Shown here: piece by piece, positions 33,868 to 40,816 of the stretch
Numbering within the stretch: the first letter of the stretch is position 1
How the letters are laid out: each line of letters opens with the position of its first letter
DNA from: an uncultured Actinomycetes bacterium
GTDB lineage: Bacteria; Actinomycetota; Acidimicrobiia; Acidimicrobiales; Microtrichaceae
Assembly: GCA_903925745.1 (NCBI GenBank)
Contig: CAIYGQ010000149.1
Location: 1-45,635 of the forward strand
Length of the DNA: 45,635 bases
Direction: 5' to 3'
Position numbers and translations under genes: made by a program
The notes under the pieces: model-generated
Databases searched by the model: none
What the model was told of the DNA's origin: nothing
The model's input: the letters and a program-made list of their open reading frames with translations, nothing else

Positions 33868-34982
33868 TCACCCCGTCGTCCGACCCGATCGACCTCGCGA
33901 CGTTGTTGGACCTGGACGACGTCGAGGCCGCCGCCGCCACCCGTCTGGAGCCGATGGCGCTCGGCTACTACGCGGGTGGGGCCGGTGAGGAACGGACGCT
34001 GCGACGCAACCGGGAGGCCTGGGGTGAGCTCGACCTCTGGCACCGGGCGCTGGTCGACGTGGCGGACCGCTCGACCGCAGCGCACGTGCTCGGCCTCGAC
34101 CTGCCGATCCCCGTGTTCGTGGCACCGACGGCCCTGCACCGACTCGCCCACCCGGACGGCGAACTCGCAACCGCCCGGGCGTGCTCGACCACCGGCGTGC
34201 CGATGGTGGTCTCGAGCCTGGCGTCGACGCTGTTGGAGGACGTGTGTGCTGCCACCGACGCACCGGTCCTGTTGCAGTTGTACATCGGCCTGCACCGGGA
34301 GGTGGCCGTCGCCCTGGTCCAGCGGGCAGAGGCCGCCGGCTGTGCCGGGATCCAACTCACCGTCGACACGCCCGTGTGGGGGGAACGCCATCGTGAACGG
34401 CGCAGCGGCTTCCACCTGCCCGAGGGCGTCGACGTGGTCAACCTCCGCCGTCACGCCCCCGGTTCCGACGCCACAGGGCCGGTGACGGGCGGCATCGGCG
34501 AGATCCTGGGATGGACGGTGTCACCCTCGGTGACCTGGGACGACCTGGCCTGGCTCTGTGGAACCACGAGCCTGCCCGTGCTGACCAAGGGCCTCTGCCG
34601 CGCCGACGACGCACGGCGGGCGATCGGCTGCGGCGCCGCAGGTGTGGTGGTGTCCAACCATGGAGGCCGACAGCTGGACGGCGCACCTGCCACTGCGCGG
34701 TCGATCGGTCCGGTCGCGCTGGCGGCCCGCGAGGCGGACGAGCACGCGACCGTCCTGGTGGACGGAGGCGTCCGCACGGGCGCGGATGTCCTGCGGGCCC
34801 TCGCCATGGGGGCCGACGCGGTCCAACTCGGTCGGCCGATCCTCTGGGGTCTGGCGGTCGGAGGACAGGCAGGAGTTGCGCGAGTCCTGGAACTCGTTGC
34901 GGATGACCTGGACCGCGCCATGGCGCTGGCCGGGTGCGTCTCCGTCGACGACATCACGGTGGACCTGCTCGGCTCAGGATGA
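33864..34982 (+). CDS. FMN-dependent alpha-hydroxyacid dehydrogenase/oxidase
   Basis: 372 residues. TIM-barrel flavoenzyme of the glycolate oxidase/lactate dehydrogenase (L-type) family: GYYAGGAGEERTLRRN near the N-terminus, FVAPTALHRLAHPDGE, LQLYI, LTVDTPVWGERHRERR, the FMN-binding Lys in LPVLTKGL, active-site His and Arg in VVSNHGGRQLDG, and the phosphate site LVDGGVRTGADVLRALAMGADAVQLGR. It oxidises an L-2-hydroxy acid to the 2-oxo acid, passing electrons to O2 or another acceptor. Its GTG overlaps the stop of the dehalogenase-like gene (GTGA). Its last 9 bp overlap the end of the converging HNH gene. Confidence 0.93.
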   Translation: MITPSSDPIDLATLLDLDDVEAAAATRLEPMALGYYAGGAGEERTLRRNREAWGELDLWHRALVDVADRSTAAHVLGLDLPIPVFVAPTALHRLAHPDGELATARACSTTGVPMVVSSLASTLLEDVCAATDAPVLLQLYIGLHREVAVALVQRAEAAGCAGIQLTVDTPVWGERHRERRSGFHLPEGVDVVNLRRHAPGSDATGPVTGGIGEILGWTVSPSVTWDDLAWLCGTTSLPVLTKGLCRADDARRAIGCGAAGVVVSNHGGRQLDGAPATARSIGPVALAAREADEHATVLVDGGVRTGADVLRALAMGADAVQLGRPILWGLAVGGQAGVARVLELVADDLDRAMALAGCVSVDDITVDLLGSG

Positions 34983-36284
34983 GTCGGACCGGAGCCGACC
35001 GTGCCGCTGGGAGTCGAGCACGGCGCCCCGGGGTGTGGTGAACGAGAACCGCTGAGCGCCCGTGTGCACCATCCGCCAGCCGTCGCGGTGGACGACGCCG
35101 TGGTGGTGTCGGCAGAGCAGCGCCAGGTTCTCCATGTCTGATCCACCGCCATCGACGGCTCGGACGACGTGGTGGGCATCAGTCCACGACGCCGGCGCAC
35201 CGCAGCCAGGGAAGACGCATCCGCCGTCGCGAGCCGTCAGGGCCCGGCGCTGGTCTGGCGTGACGAAGCGCACGGCACGACCCAGATCCAATGGATTCCC
35301 CAGCGAGTCCACCACGAGCGCGCGGACCACGGGATCGCAGAGGAGCAGGGCGGCCTCTCCGCTGTCGATGACCCCCGAGCCGACCTGGAGCGACGAACCG
35401 GAGGAGCCGCCGGTCAGGGCGGGGTGGTCGACCGGAATGACGACGGTCGCCTCGAGCGCCGGGTTGGCTGCGCCCGTCGCAGGGACGGCGACGCGGAGCA
35501 GGTCGACCAGGGCGTCGGCCCGGAGCTGCGCCCTGGTCGGCGCCGTCGCCTCGGCGGACACCTGCTGATCCTTGCCGGCCCTCTGGGCGAGACGGTCCGC
35601 GTGCGCGTCGAGCAGGTGCTCGAAGGCGGCGGCCTCGGCCCCGACGAGCGAGCCGACCAGGTGCAGGACCCCGTCCAGGCCCCACCCCCAGGTGAGACGG
35701 CGGTCGTCACGGGACGGACGATGGCCGCCGTCGGCGTCGGCCAGGTCGACCAACGAGCGACACTGCCTGGACCACGGATCGAAGCCGAGCACGTCGGCGA
35801 GGTCCAGCAACTCGGCCTGCGCGCCCTGGACGACGTGGGCCACCCGGGAGTTGGCGAGGCGCGACAGGACGACCACGTGATCGAGGGTCACCCGGCCGTC
35901 ACGGAGCGCAGCGTCGACCAGCGGGAGGCGCCGGAGCTCGCGGCCGACACGCAGCAGCCGCCCCGCCGCCCTCGGGTCGAGTCGGAACTGGGCGGCGAGG
36001 TACTCCCTGGTCCGCGCGCCGTAGCGACGGTCGGTGACCGATCGGGCATCGAGCTCCGCCACCACGTGGGCGCTCGCAGCCTCGAGCGAACGACGGGCGG
36101 ACTCGATCCGGGCGATCCGCTCCAGCAGCTCGTCGTCGCTGAGCGCCCGGACGTCCTCGGCGGCGGACTCCCGGGCTGCGGCCGTGAGTGGGCACTCGGT
36201 GTCGGCCGACGGGAACGGGCGATGGGACGGGCGATGGGACGGTTGCGATCCCGAGTCGGAGGGGGTGTCGATGTGATCGAACAT
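34974..36284 (-). CDS. DUF222/13E12-family HNH endonuclease domain protein
   Basis: 436 residues. The N-terminal 300 residues are the helical DUF222 (13E12) region (LSDDELLERIARIESARRSL, DARAAGRLLRV-like segments). The C-terminal part is an HNH nuclease: DGGCVFPGCGAPASWTDAHH, then GGGSDMENLALLCRHHHGVVH. Multi-copy 13E12 genes are frequent in actinobacteria; their biological role is unsettled. ATG 36284 follows TAGTAT (36292-36297) by 7 nt. The start codon itself lies in a perfect LexA box, so expression should rise with DNA damage. Confidence 0.92.
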   Translation of the reverse strand: MFDHIDTPSDSGSQPSHRPSHRPFPSADTECPLTAAARESAAEDVRALSDDELLERIARIESARRSLEAASAHVVAELDARSVTDRRYGARTREYLAAQFRLDPRAAGRLLRVGRELRRLPLVDAALRDGRVTLDHVVVLSRLANSRVAHVVQGAQAELLDLADVLGFDPWSRQCRSLVDLADADGGHRPSRDDRRLTWGWGLDGVLHLVGSLVGAEAAAFEHLLDAHADRLAQRAGKDQQVSAEATAPTRAQLRADALVDLLRVAVPATGAANPALEATVVIPVDHPALTGGSSGSSLQVGSGVIDSGEAALLLCDPVVRALVVDSLGNPLDLGRAVRFVTPDQRRALTARDGGCVFPGCGAPASWTDAHHVVRAVDGGGSDMENLALLCRHHHGVVHRDGWRMVHTGAQRFSFTTPRGAVLDSQRHGRLRSDSS

Positions 36285-36292
36285 GCGTTCGA
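36277..36292. promoter_or_regulatory. LexA (SOS) box
   Basis: TCGAACATGCGTTCGA is a perfect match to the mycobacterial/actinobacterial SOS box TCGAAC-N4-GTTCGA. It spans the HNH gene start codon (36284-36282) and touches its -10 hexamer, so bound LexA would block transcription directly. Confidence 0.85.
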
Positions 36293-36336
36293 TACTAGGG
36301 GTGGCCGGTGACGGCGACACGAGCCGAGGTCTCCCC

Positions 36337-36412
36337 GGAACCCGGGCACAGGTGCCCGGCGCGGAACCCGGCACAGGTGCCCGGCGCGGAACCCGGCACA
36401 GGTGCCCGGGCG
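36337..36412. repeat. 25/26-bp hairpin-forming repeat, three copies
   Basis: Three head-to-tail units beginning GGAACCCG. Each contains an inverted repeat; in the first it is perfect, CCGGGCAC-AG-GTGCCCGG. They fill the space between the divergent HNH and SDR genes. Confidence 0.9.
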
Positions 36413-36451
36413 GGACCGTCAGGCGGACCGGTCCGGCACTACGGTCCGGGG

Positions 36452-37294
36452 ATGCTCGCTGGCATCGCCGGGAAGGTCGCCGTCGTCACCGGGGCGGCGC
36501 GGCCCCGATCGATCGGACGGGCGACGGCACTCAGGTTGGCCCGGGAGGGCGCGGCGGTCGCGGCGTTGGACATCGCCCGTCCGCTCCCCGGCTTCCCCGA
36601 CCACGGCGTGGCGACCGCCGACGACCTGGCCGGGCTCGTCGACGAGCTCCGGGCCCTCGGCGTCGCGGCCGTCGCCGTCACCGCCGACGTGACCGACGAG
36701 GATCAGGTCGCCCGGGCGGTCGAGCAGGTGACCGACAGCCTGGGGCCCCCGCAGCTGCTGGCCAACGTGGCCGGCGGATCAGGGGCCGGGTTCGGTGCAG
36801 CTCCCGTGCTCGACGTCCCGCGGGCCGAGTTCGACGCCGTGGTGGCGGTCAATCTGACGGGGACGTTCCTGGTGTCACGGGAGTGCGCCCGGCGGATGAT
36901 CGAGCACGGTGAGGGTGGTCGCATCGTCAACGTCTCCTCCCAGGCGGGCAAGATCGGCTGGCCGTTGCTCGGTGCGTACTCGGCGGCCAAGGCCGGGGTG
37001 ATCGGCCTGACCCAGGTGATGGCCAGGGAGTGGGCGACCTCAGGCATCAACGTCAATGCCGTGTGCCCCGGCACGGTCGACACCGAGCTGCTCAATCCCG
37101 GCGACCTGTTCGTCCAGTTCATGGACGCATCGCAGCCCGGCGGTTTCGCCGCCTGGGTCGAACGGGAGATCCCCCTCGGGCGGCTGCAGCAGGCCGATGA
37201 GGTCGCCTCGGCGATCGCGTTCCTCTGCTCCGACGATGCCGGCTACGTGACGGGTGAGGCGCTCAACGTCTCGGGCGGCCAGATGATGGCCTGA
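36452..37294 (+). CDS. Short-chain dehydrogenase/reductase
   Basis: 280 residues. Classical SDR with cofactor site VVTGAARPRSIGRATALRL, NVAGGSGAGF, and active site Ser-Tyr-Lys in IVNVSSQAGKIGWPLLGAYSAAKAG. The C-terminus GEALNVSGGQMMA is typical. The insert around LAGLVDELRALG lengthens the region after the second strand compared with a minimal SDR. It oxidises or reduces an alcohol or carbonyl; the substrate is unknown. ATG 36452 is 6 nt after TACGGT (36440-36445). Its last 32 bp overlap the converging Nudix gene. Confidence 0.93.
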   Translation: MLAGIAGKVAVVTGAARPRSIGRATALRLAREGAAVAALDIARPLPGFPDHGVATADDLAGLVDELRALGVAAVAVTADVTDEDQVARAVEQVTDSLGPPQLLANVAGGSGAGFGAAPVLDVPRAEFDAVVAVNLTGTFLVSRECARRMIEHGEGGRIVNVSSQAGKIGWPLLGAYSAAKAGVIGLTQVMAREWATSGINVNAVCPGTVDTELLNPGDLFVQFMDASQPGGFAAWVEREIPLGRLQQADEVASAIAFLCSDDAGYVTGEALNVSGGQMMA

Positions 37295-37835
37295 CCTGCA
37301 GCACCTCGGGCTCCAGGCGTCCGGCGCGGACCAGCGCTGCGAGCGCCGTCGCAGTGTCGTCCTGCAGGTCCGGGAGCTCCCCGGGTTGGAACCACTCGGT
37401 GGCGGTGATCTCGGGTGAGGTCGGTCGGACGTCGCCCAGATCCGCGAACGGCGCCGGTCGCATGAGGAACACGACGTCCACGCGGTTGAACCGCGGCTCC
37501 ACGACCACGACGGGTTCGCCGACGACCTCGACGTCCAGGCCGACCTCCTCCTTGGCCTCGCGCACGGCGGTCCGCTCCGGAGCCTCCCGACGGCCCGCCA
37601 GTCCGCCCGCCGCGCCCCATCGACCCCAGTAGGAGTGACGGACCAGGAGCAGTGCACCGTCGTCACGACGGACGATGCAGATGGCACCGACGGTGTAGTG
37701 CGGCGAACCGGCCCACACGAGCCAACGCCGGAGCGGTCGTGGCAGCGCACCGAAGACCTTCAGGAACAGGCCGTAGGCGTGCTGTGCGACCGACCCGTCC
37801 GACGGCGGCCGACTCGACGACGCCGAGGACGTCAC
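37263..37835 (-). CDS. Nudix hydrolase (second)
   Basis: 190 residues. A full Nudix box GGLAGRREAPERTAVREAKEEVGL begins about residue 80, matching G-x5-E-x7-REU-x-EE-x-GU (U being a bulky hydrophobic residue; here the first U is Ala). A hydrophobic helix-rich segment precedes it (LFLKVFGALPRPLRRWLVWAG). The substrate is unknown. GTG 37835 overlaps the stop of the upstream IMPase gene (GTGA), so the two are probably translated together; both may act on phosphorylated small molecules. Confidence 0.92.
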   Translation of the reverse strand: MTSSASSSRPPSDGSVAQHAYGLFLKVFGALPRPLRRWLVWAGSPHYTVGAICIVRRDDGALLLVRHSYWGRWGAAGGLAGRREAPERTAVREAKEEVGLDVEVVGEPVVVVEPRFNRVDVVFLMRPAPFADLGDVRPTSPEITATEWFQPGELPDLQDDTATALAALVRAGRLEPEVLQVRPSSGRPRR

Positions 37836-38659
37836 GGCGTGTCCGCCCCGGGGGCACGTCCCGGACGGCCGGGGGGCATGGTCCGGCGCCGTTCCAGCAG
37901 CGTCGACAGCAGCGGGGCGGAACCGGCCGACACCAGCGTCCGACCGGCGCCGGGGTCGAGCGAGACCAGTGGGCGGTCGTACAGGTCGCAGACGTGACCG
38001 CCCGCCTCCTGGAGGACGAGCAGACCCCCGAGGTAGTCCCACACGTGGATGGCGTCCACGGTGCAGTCCACGGATCCGTCGAAGGTGCCGTCGGCGACCG
38101 CGCACAGGTCCAGGGCCATGGCGCCGAGGGTCCGGTACTGGCGCCAGCCGGCGTGTTCCCCGGCGTAGCCGTTCAGGACGAGCACGGAGGCCGCGAGGTC
38201 CTCCCGGCCCGAACAACTGATGGACGTGCCGTCGCGGGTGGCACCGCCGCCGCGTACGGCCCGGTGCCTGACACCCGTCGCCAGGTTGGCGACCACTGCT
38301 GCCCGCACGCCGTCGCGGTCGACCGCGGCCAGGCTGCACGCGTACCAGGGGATGCGTCGCGACGCATTGGTGGAACCGTCGACCGGATCGACGACGACCA
38401 CGACCGCCCGGTCGGCTCCGACGAGTCCGGACTCCTCGGAGAGCACCCCGACGGGTCCACCATCGACGACCGCGGCGTCCAGCACGCCGTGGGCGGCTCG
38501 GTCGGCCACCAGGTCCAGGGCGTACTGACCGGGTCGCTCCCCCTTGTCCCGCCAGTGGTCCGGGTCCGCTGACCAGAACCCGTCCAGGGCCTCAGCGACG
38601 GCGTCGACCGTTCGGTCCAGGAGTCCCAGCACCTCGTCGTCGCCAGTGGTCCGAGGCAT
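37832..38659 (-). CDS. Inositol monophosphatase family protein
   Basis: 275 residues. Metal-dependent sugar/inositol phosphatase fold: GVLSEESG supplies the first metal Glu pair, VVVVDPVDGSTNASRR the Asp-Pro-x-Asp-Gly core, and AIHVWDYLGGLLVLQEAGG the second Asp. It would release phosphate from inositol monophosphate, fructose 1,6-bisphosphate or a related substrate; the family does not separate these by motif. ATG 38659 is 7 nt after TACCCT (38667-38672, minus strand). Upstream partner of the coupled Nudix gene. Confidence 0.92.
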   Translation of the reverse strand: MPRTTGDDEVLGLLDRTVDAVAEALDGFWSADPDHWRDKGERPGQYALDLVADRAAHGVLDAAVVDGGPVGVLSEESGLVGADRAVVVVVDPVDGSTNASRRIPWYACSLAAVDRDGVRAAVVANLATGVRHRAVRGGGATRDGTSISCSGREDLAASVLVLNGYAGEHAGWRQYRTLGAMALDLCAVADGTFDGSVDCTVDAIHVWDYLGGLLVLQEAGGHVCDLYDRPLVSLDPGAGRTLVSAGSAPLLSTLLERRRTMPPGRPGRAPGADTP

Positions 38660-38733
38660 CCCGCCGAGGGTACCGGTCCCCGGTGGACGGATCTCGTTTC
38701 GCTGCCGGCCCGCCAGCTGGCAACCTGATGGTG

Positions 38734-39297
38734 ATGGCAGTCATCGACGTCGCCGGGTTCGTGTCCGACCTGAAGAACCACGCTGCGGACCACGGGTTCC
38801 ACATCCACGACGAACGCCACTTCGTCGAGACGTACTCGATGCGCCAGGCATGGGAGGTGGACCTGCACCCCGAGGAGGCCTGCGGTGGGCCGCTCGAGTT
38901 CCACCTGTCGGTGGAGGTCGAGCCCCGGACGCTGCTCGCGTTCGAGGACCAGGTCCTGGCGTTGGACCCCGACGACACACCCGAGGAGTTGCACGTGCTC
39001 CCCGTGACCTTCACCTGGTCGCTGCCACCGCTCCCCCGCTGCCCCGACCTGCTGCTGCTCGCCACCGAGCTCGCGGGGATCGGCGGCCCGGACCTCCCGG
39101 TCGAGGTCTCGGCGGTCGACTCGTTCCCGACGGTGACCGACCCCTCGGAGCGGTCACTCACCGTGGTGGCTCGGATCGAGGTGAGCCTCACCCAGATCTA
39201 CATGGGCCAGGAGCAGCTGTGCGACACGCTCGAACAGTGTCTGGACGTGTCCCGGTTCCTGCTCGAGTCCGCACCCGTCTGGCTGGACGACCTGTAG
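38734..39297 (+). CDS. Conserved-looking protein of unknown function
   Basis: 187 residues; I do not recognise the family. It is soluble, acidic and has no signal peptide. Visible features are an N-terminal HGFHIHDERHFVETYSMRQAWEVDLHPEE region rich in His and acidic residues, then an alternating strand pattern (LEFHLSVEVE, ARIEVSLTQIYM), which suggests a beta-rich fold. ATG 38734 is 7 nt after CAACCT, a near match to the hexamer seen before other genes; ATG 38728 is an alternative. It diverges from the IMPase gene. Confidence 0.75.
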   Translation: MAVIDVAGFVSDLKNHAADHGFHIHDERHFVETYSMRQAWEVDLHPEEACGGPLEFHLSVEVEPRTLLAFEDQVLALDPDDTPEELHVLPVTFTWSLPPLPRCPDLLLLATELAGIGGPDLPVEVSAVDSFPTVTDPSERSLTVVARIEVSLTQIYMGQEQLCDTLEQCLDVSRFLLESAPVWLDDL

Positions 39298-39330
39298 GAC
39301 CCGAACCGCGGAACCCGGGTCGACGGGTCC
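39297..39330 (+). terminator. Possible hairpin after the unknown gene
   Basis: GGACCCG (39297-39303) can pair with CGGGTCC (39324-39330) across a 20-nt loop immediately after the stop codon. No U-tract follows, so intrinsic termination is uncertain. Confidence 0.25.
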
Positions 39331-39554
39331 CGGGCCGGACATTCCGTGCAGGTTGCATCCGACACAGGCCCGGTCGACGAATCTCTCCGTGAGCACCAAG
39401 GGTCCGGATCCCGCCACTCAGGGCAACGTCGCCCGGCGGCGCTCCGGAATCCTCGGATTGGAGCGGTTGTGACCTGTCGGAACACGCACATCGAACCGGC
39501 CCGGTGAGCAGGGTGGCGTACGCGACGGCCGCGATCGGCCACTACGTTACGAGG

Positions 39555-40109
39555 GTGGACCGCGCCACGGCACCCCCCGACGACCCGGTGGCGGCCGCCT
39601 TCGTCGACGGGGACGAAGCCGCGCTGCGCCAGTTGTACGACGCCCACGGGCGGCTCGTGCACAGCTACTGCCGCCGTGTCGTGGGCAACGACCTGGCCGC
39701 CGACGTGACCCAGGAGGTGTTCCTGGCCGCATGGCGGAGCCGTGAGCGGTTCGACCCCTCACAGGGGACCATCACCGGCTGGCTGATGGGCATCGCCCGC
39801 TTCAAGGCGATCGACGCCACCAGGTCCCGGGCACGTCGACCGGAGATCTCCGACGAGCAGGCTCCCGAGGCCTCGGTCGAGGAGACCTCAGCCGACGACC
39901 TGGCGCTGCGGATGCTCCTGACCGAGGCGCTCCAGCACCTGCCCGAACGAGCCCGGCAGATGGTCGAGCTCGCGTTCTTCGAGGACCTGACCCACACCGA
40001 GATCGCCGAGCGCACCAACCAGCCGCTCGGCACCGTGAAGAGCGACATCAGACGTGGGCTGGAACGCCTGCGGCGCAACCTGGAGGGATTCGATGCGGCT
40101 CGAGCTTGA
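39555..40109 (+). CDS. ECF-type RNA polymerase sigma factor
   Basis: 184 residues with regions sigma2 (LRQLYDAHGRLVHSYCRRVVG, DVTQEVFLAAWRS, GWLMGIARFKAIDATRSRARR) and sigma4 (LPERARQMVELAFFEDLTHTEIAERTNQPLGTVKSDIRRGLERLRR). It directs RNA polymerase to its own regulon when freed from the anti-sigma factor encoded next. GTG 39555 is 6 nt after TACGTT (39543-39548). The following ATG lies inside its last codons, so the pair is coupled. The SigK/RskA-like partner suggests release by proteolysis of the membrane anti-sigma factor. Confidence 0.94.
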   Translation: MDRATAPPDDPVAAAFVDGDEAALRQLYDAHGRLVHSYCRRVVGNDLAADVTQEVFLAAWRSRERFDPSQGTITGWLMGIARFKAIDATRSRARRPEISDEQAPEASVEETSADDLALRMLLTEALQHLPERARQMVELAFFEDLTHTEIAERTNQPLGTVKSDIRRGLERLRRNLEGFDAARA

Positions 40110-40749
40110 CCAACTCACCGACGACCCCTCGGAGCGAGCGGCGTTCGAACGGATCTGTGCCGCCCTGTCCGCCGGACCGGTCGATCTGGACGACGACGCC
40201 CCGCCGGCGGACCTCTGGGACCGGATCGCAGCTGGCCTCCGCACCGAGAACCCAGTCGGTGCCGGCCCGACCGTGACCTCCCTCGCCGAGCGTCGAGAGG
40301 CTCGCTCGGCCCCGGGTCGGACCGGCCGGACGCTGCTCGCCGTGGCGGCGGCGGTCCTGGTCGTCGCCGCACTGGGCGCAGTCCTGTTCAACCGGGCCTC
40401 GTCCGGGGGCACGGAACTGGTGGCGTCCACCAACCTGGACCTGCTCGCCGGTGGTGGGAGCGGTGATGCCGAGCTGGTCCGGAGCGAACGAGGAGTCACG
40501 CTTCGAGTCGACGTCTCCGGCCTGAGTCCGGCCGAGACCGCCGACTTCTACGAGCTGTGGTTGCTCGCCCCCGACGGTTCCAACCCGCAGTCCCTGACGA
40601 AGTTCGACCAGACCGACGGGGTCGTCGAGGTGCTGTTGCCCGACGACCTGTCGACGACGGAGTTCCCCGTGGTCGACATCTCCGAGGAACTCGACGACGG
40701 CGACACCACCCACTCGGGCAAGAGCATCCTCCGCGGCCAGCTCGCCTGA
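40093..40749 (+). CDS. RskA-like anti-sigma factor
   Basis: 218 residues. The N-terminal 70 residues are cytoplasmic (ADLWDRIAAGL), one membrane segment follows (TLLAVAAAVLVVAALGAVLF, about residues 81-100), and the outer C-terminal domain has the RskA features GVTLRVDVSGLSPAETADFYELWLLAPDG and GQLA end. It should hold the preceding sigma factor at the membrane. Start ATG 40093 has GGAGGG 5 nt upstream and overlaps the sigma gene by 17 bp. No intact zinc-binding HxxxCxxC motif is present. The M50 protease at 9854 is a conceivable but unlinked processing enzyme. Confidence 0.88.
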   Translation: MRLELDQLTDDPSERAAFERICAALSAGPVDLDDDAPPADLWDRIAAGLRTENPVGAGPTVTSLAERREARSAPGRTGRTLLAVAAAVLVVAALGAVLFNRASSGGTELVASTNLDLLAGGGSGDAELVRSERGVTLRVDVSGLSPAETADFYELWLLAPDGSNPQSLTKFDQTDGVVEVLLPDDLSTTEFPVVDISEELDDGDTTHSGKSILRGQLA

Positions 40750-40816
40750 GGGCGGGCGCCCCGTCCCCGGCCCGGCGTCATCGCACCGTCATCCCGGCCG
40801 GGAGCGGAGCCCTCAG
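40746..40816. terminator. Inverted repeat between converging genes
   Basis: CTGAGGGC (40746-40753) and GCCCTCAG (40809-40816) are perfect complements that include both stop codons of the converging anti-sigma and membrane-protein genes. The loop contains GC-rich secondary pairs (CCCGGCCGGG). It could act as a two-way terminator, without a U-tract. Confidence 0.35.
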
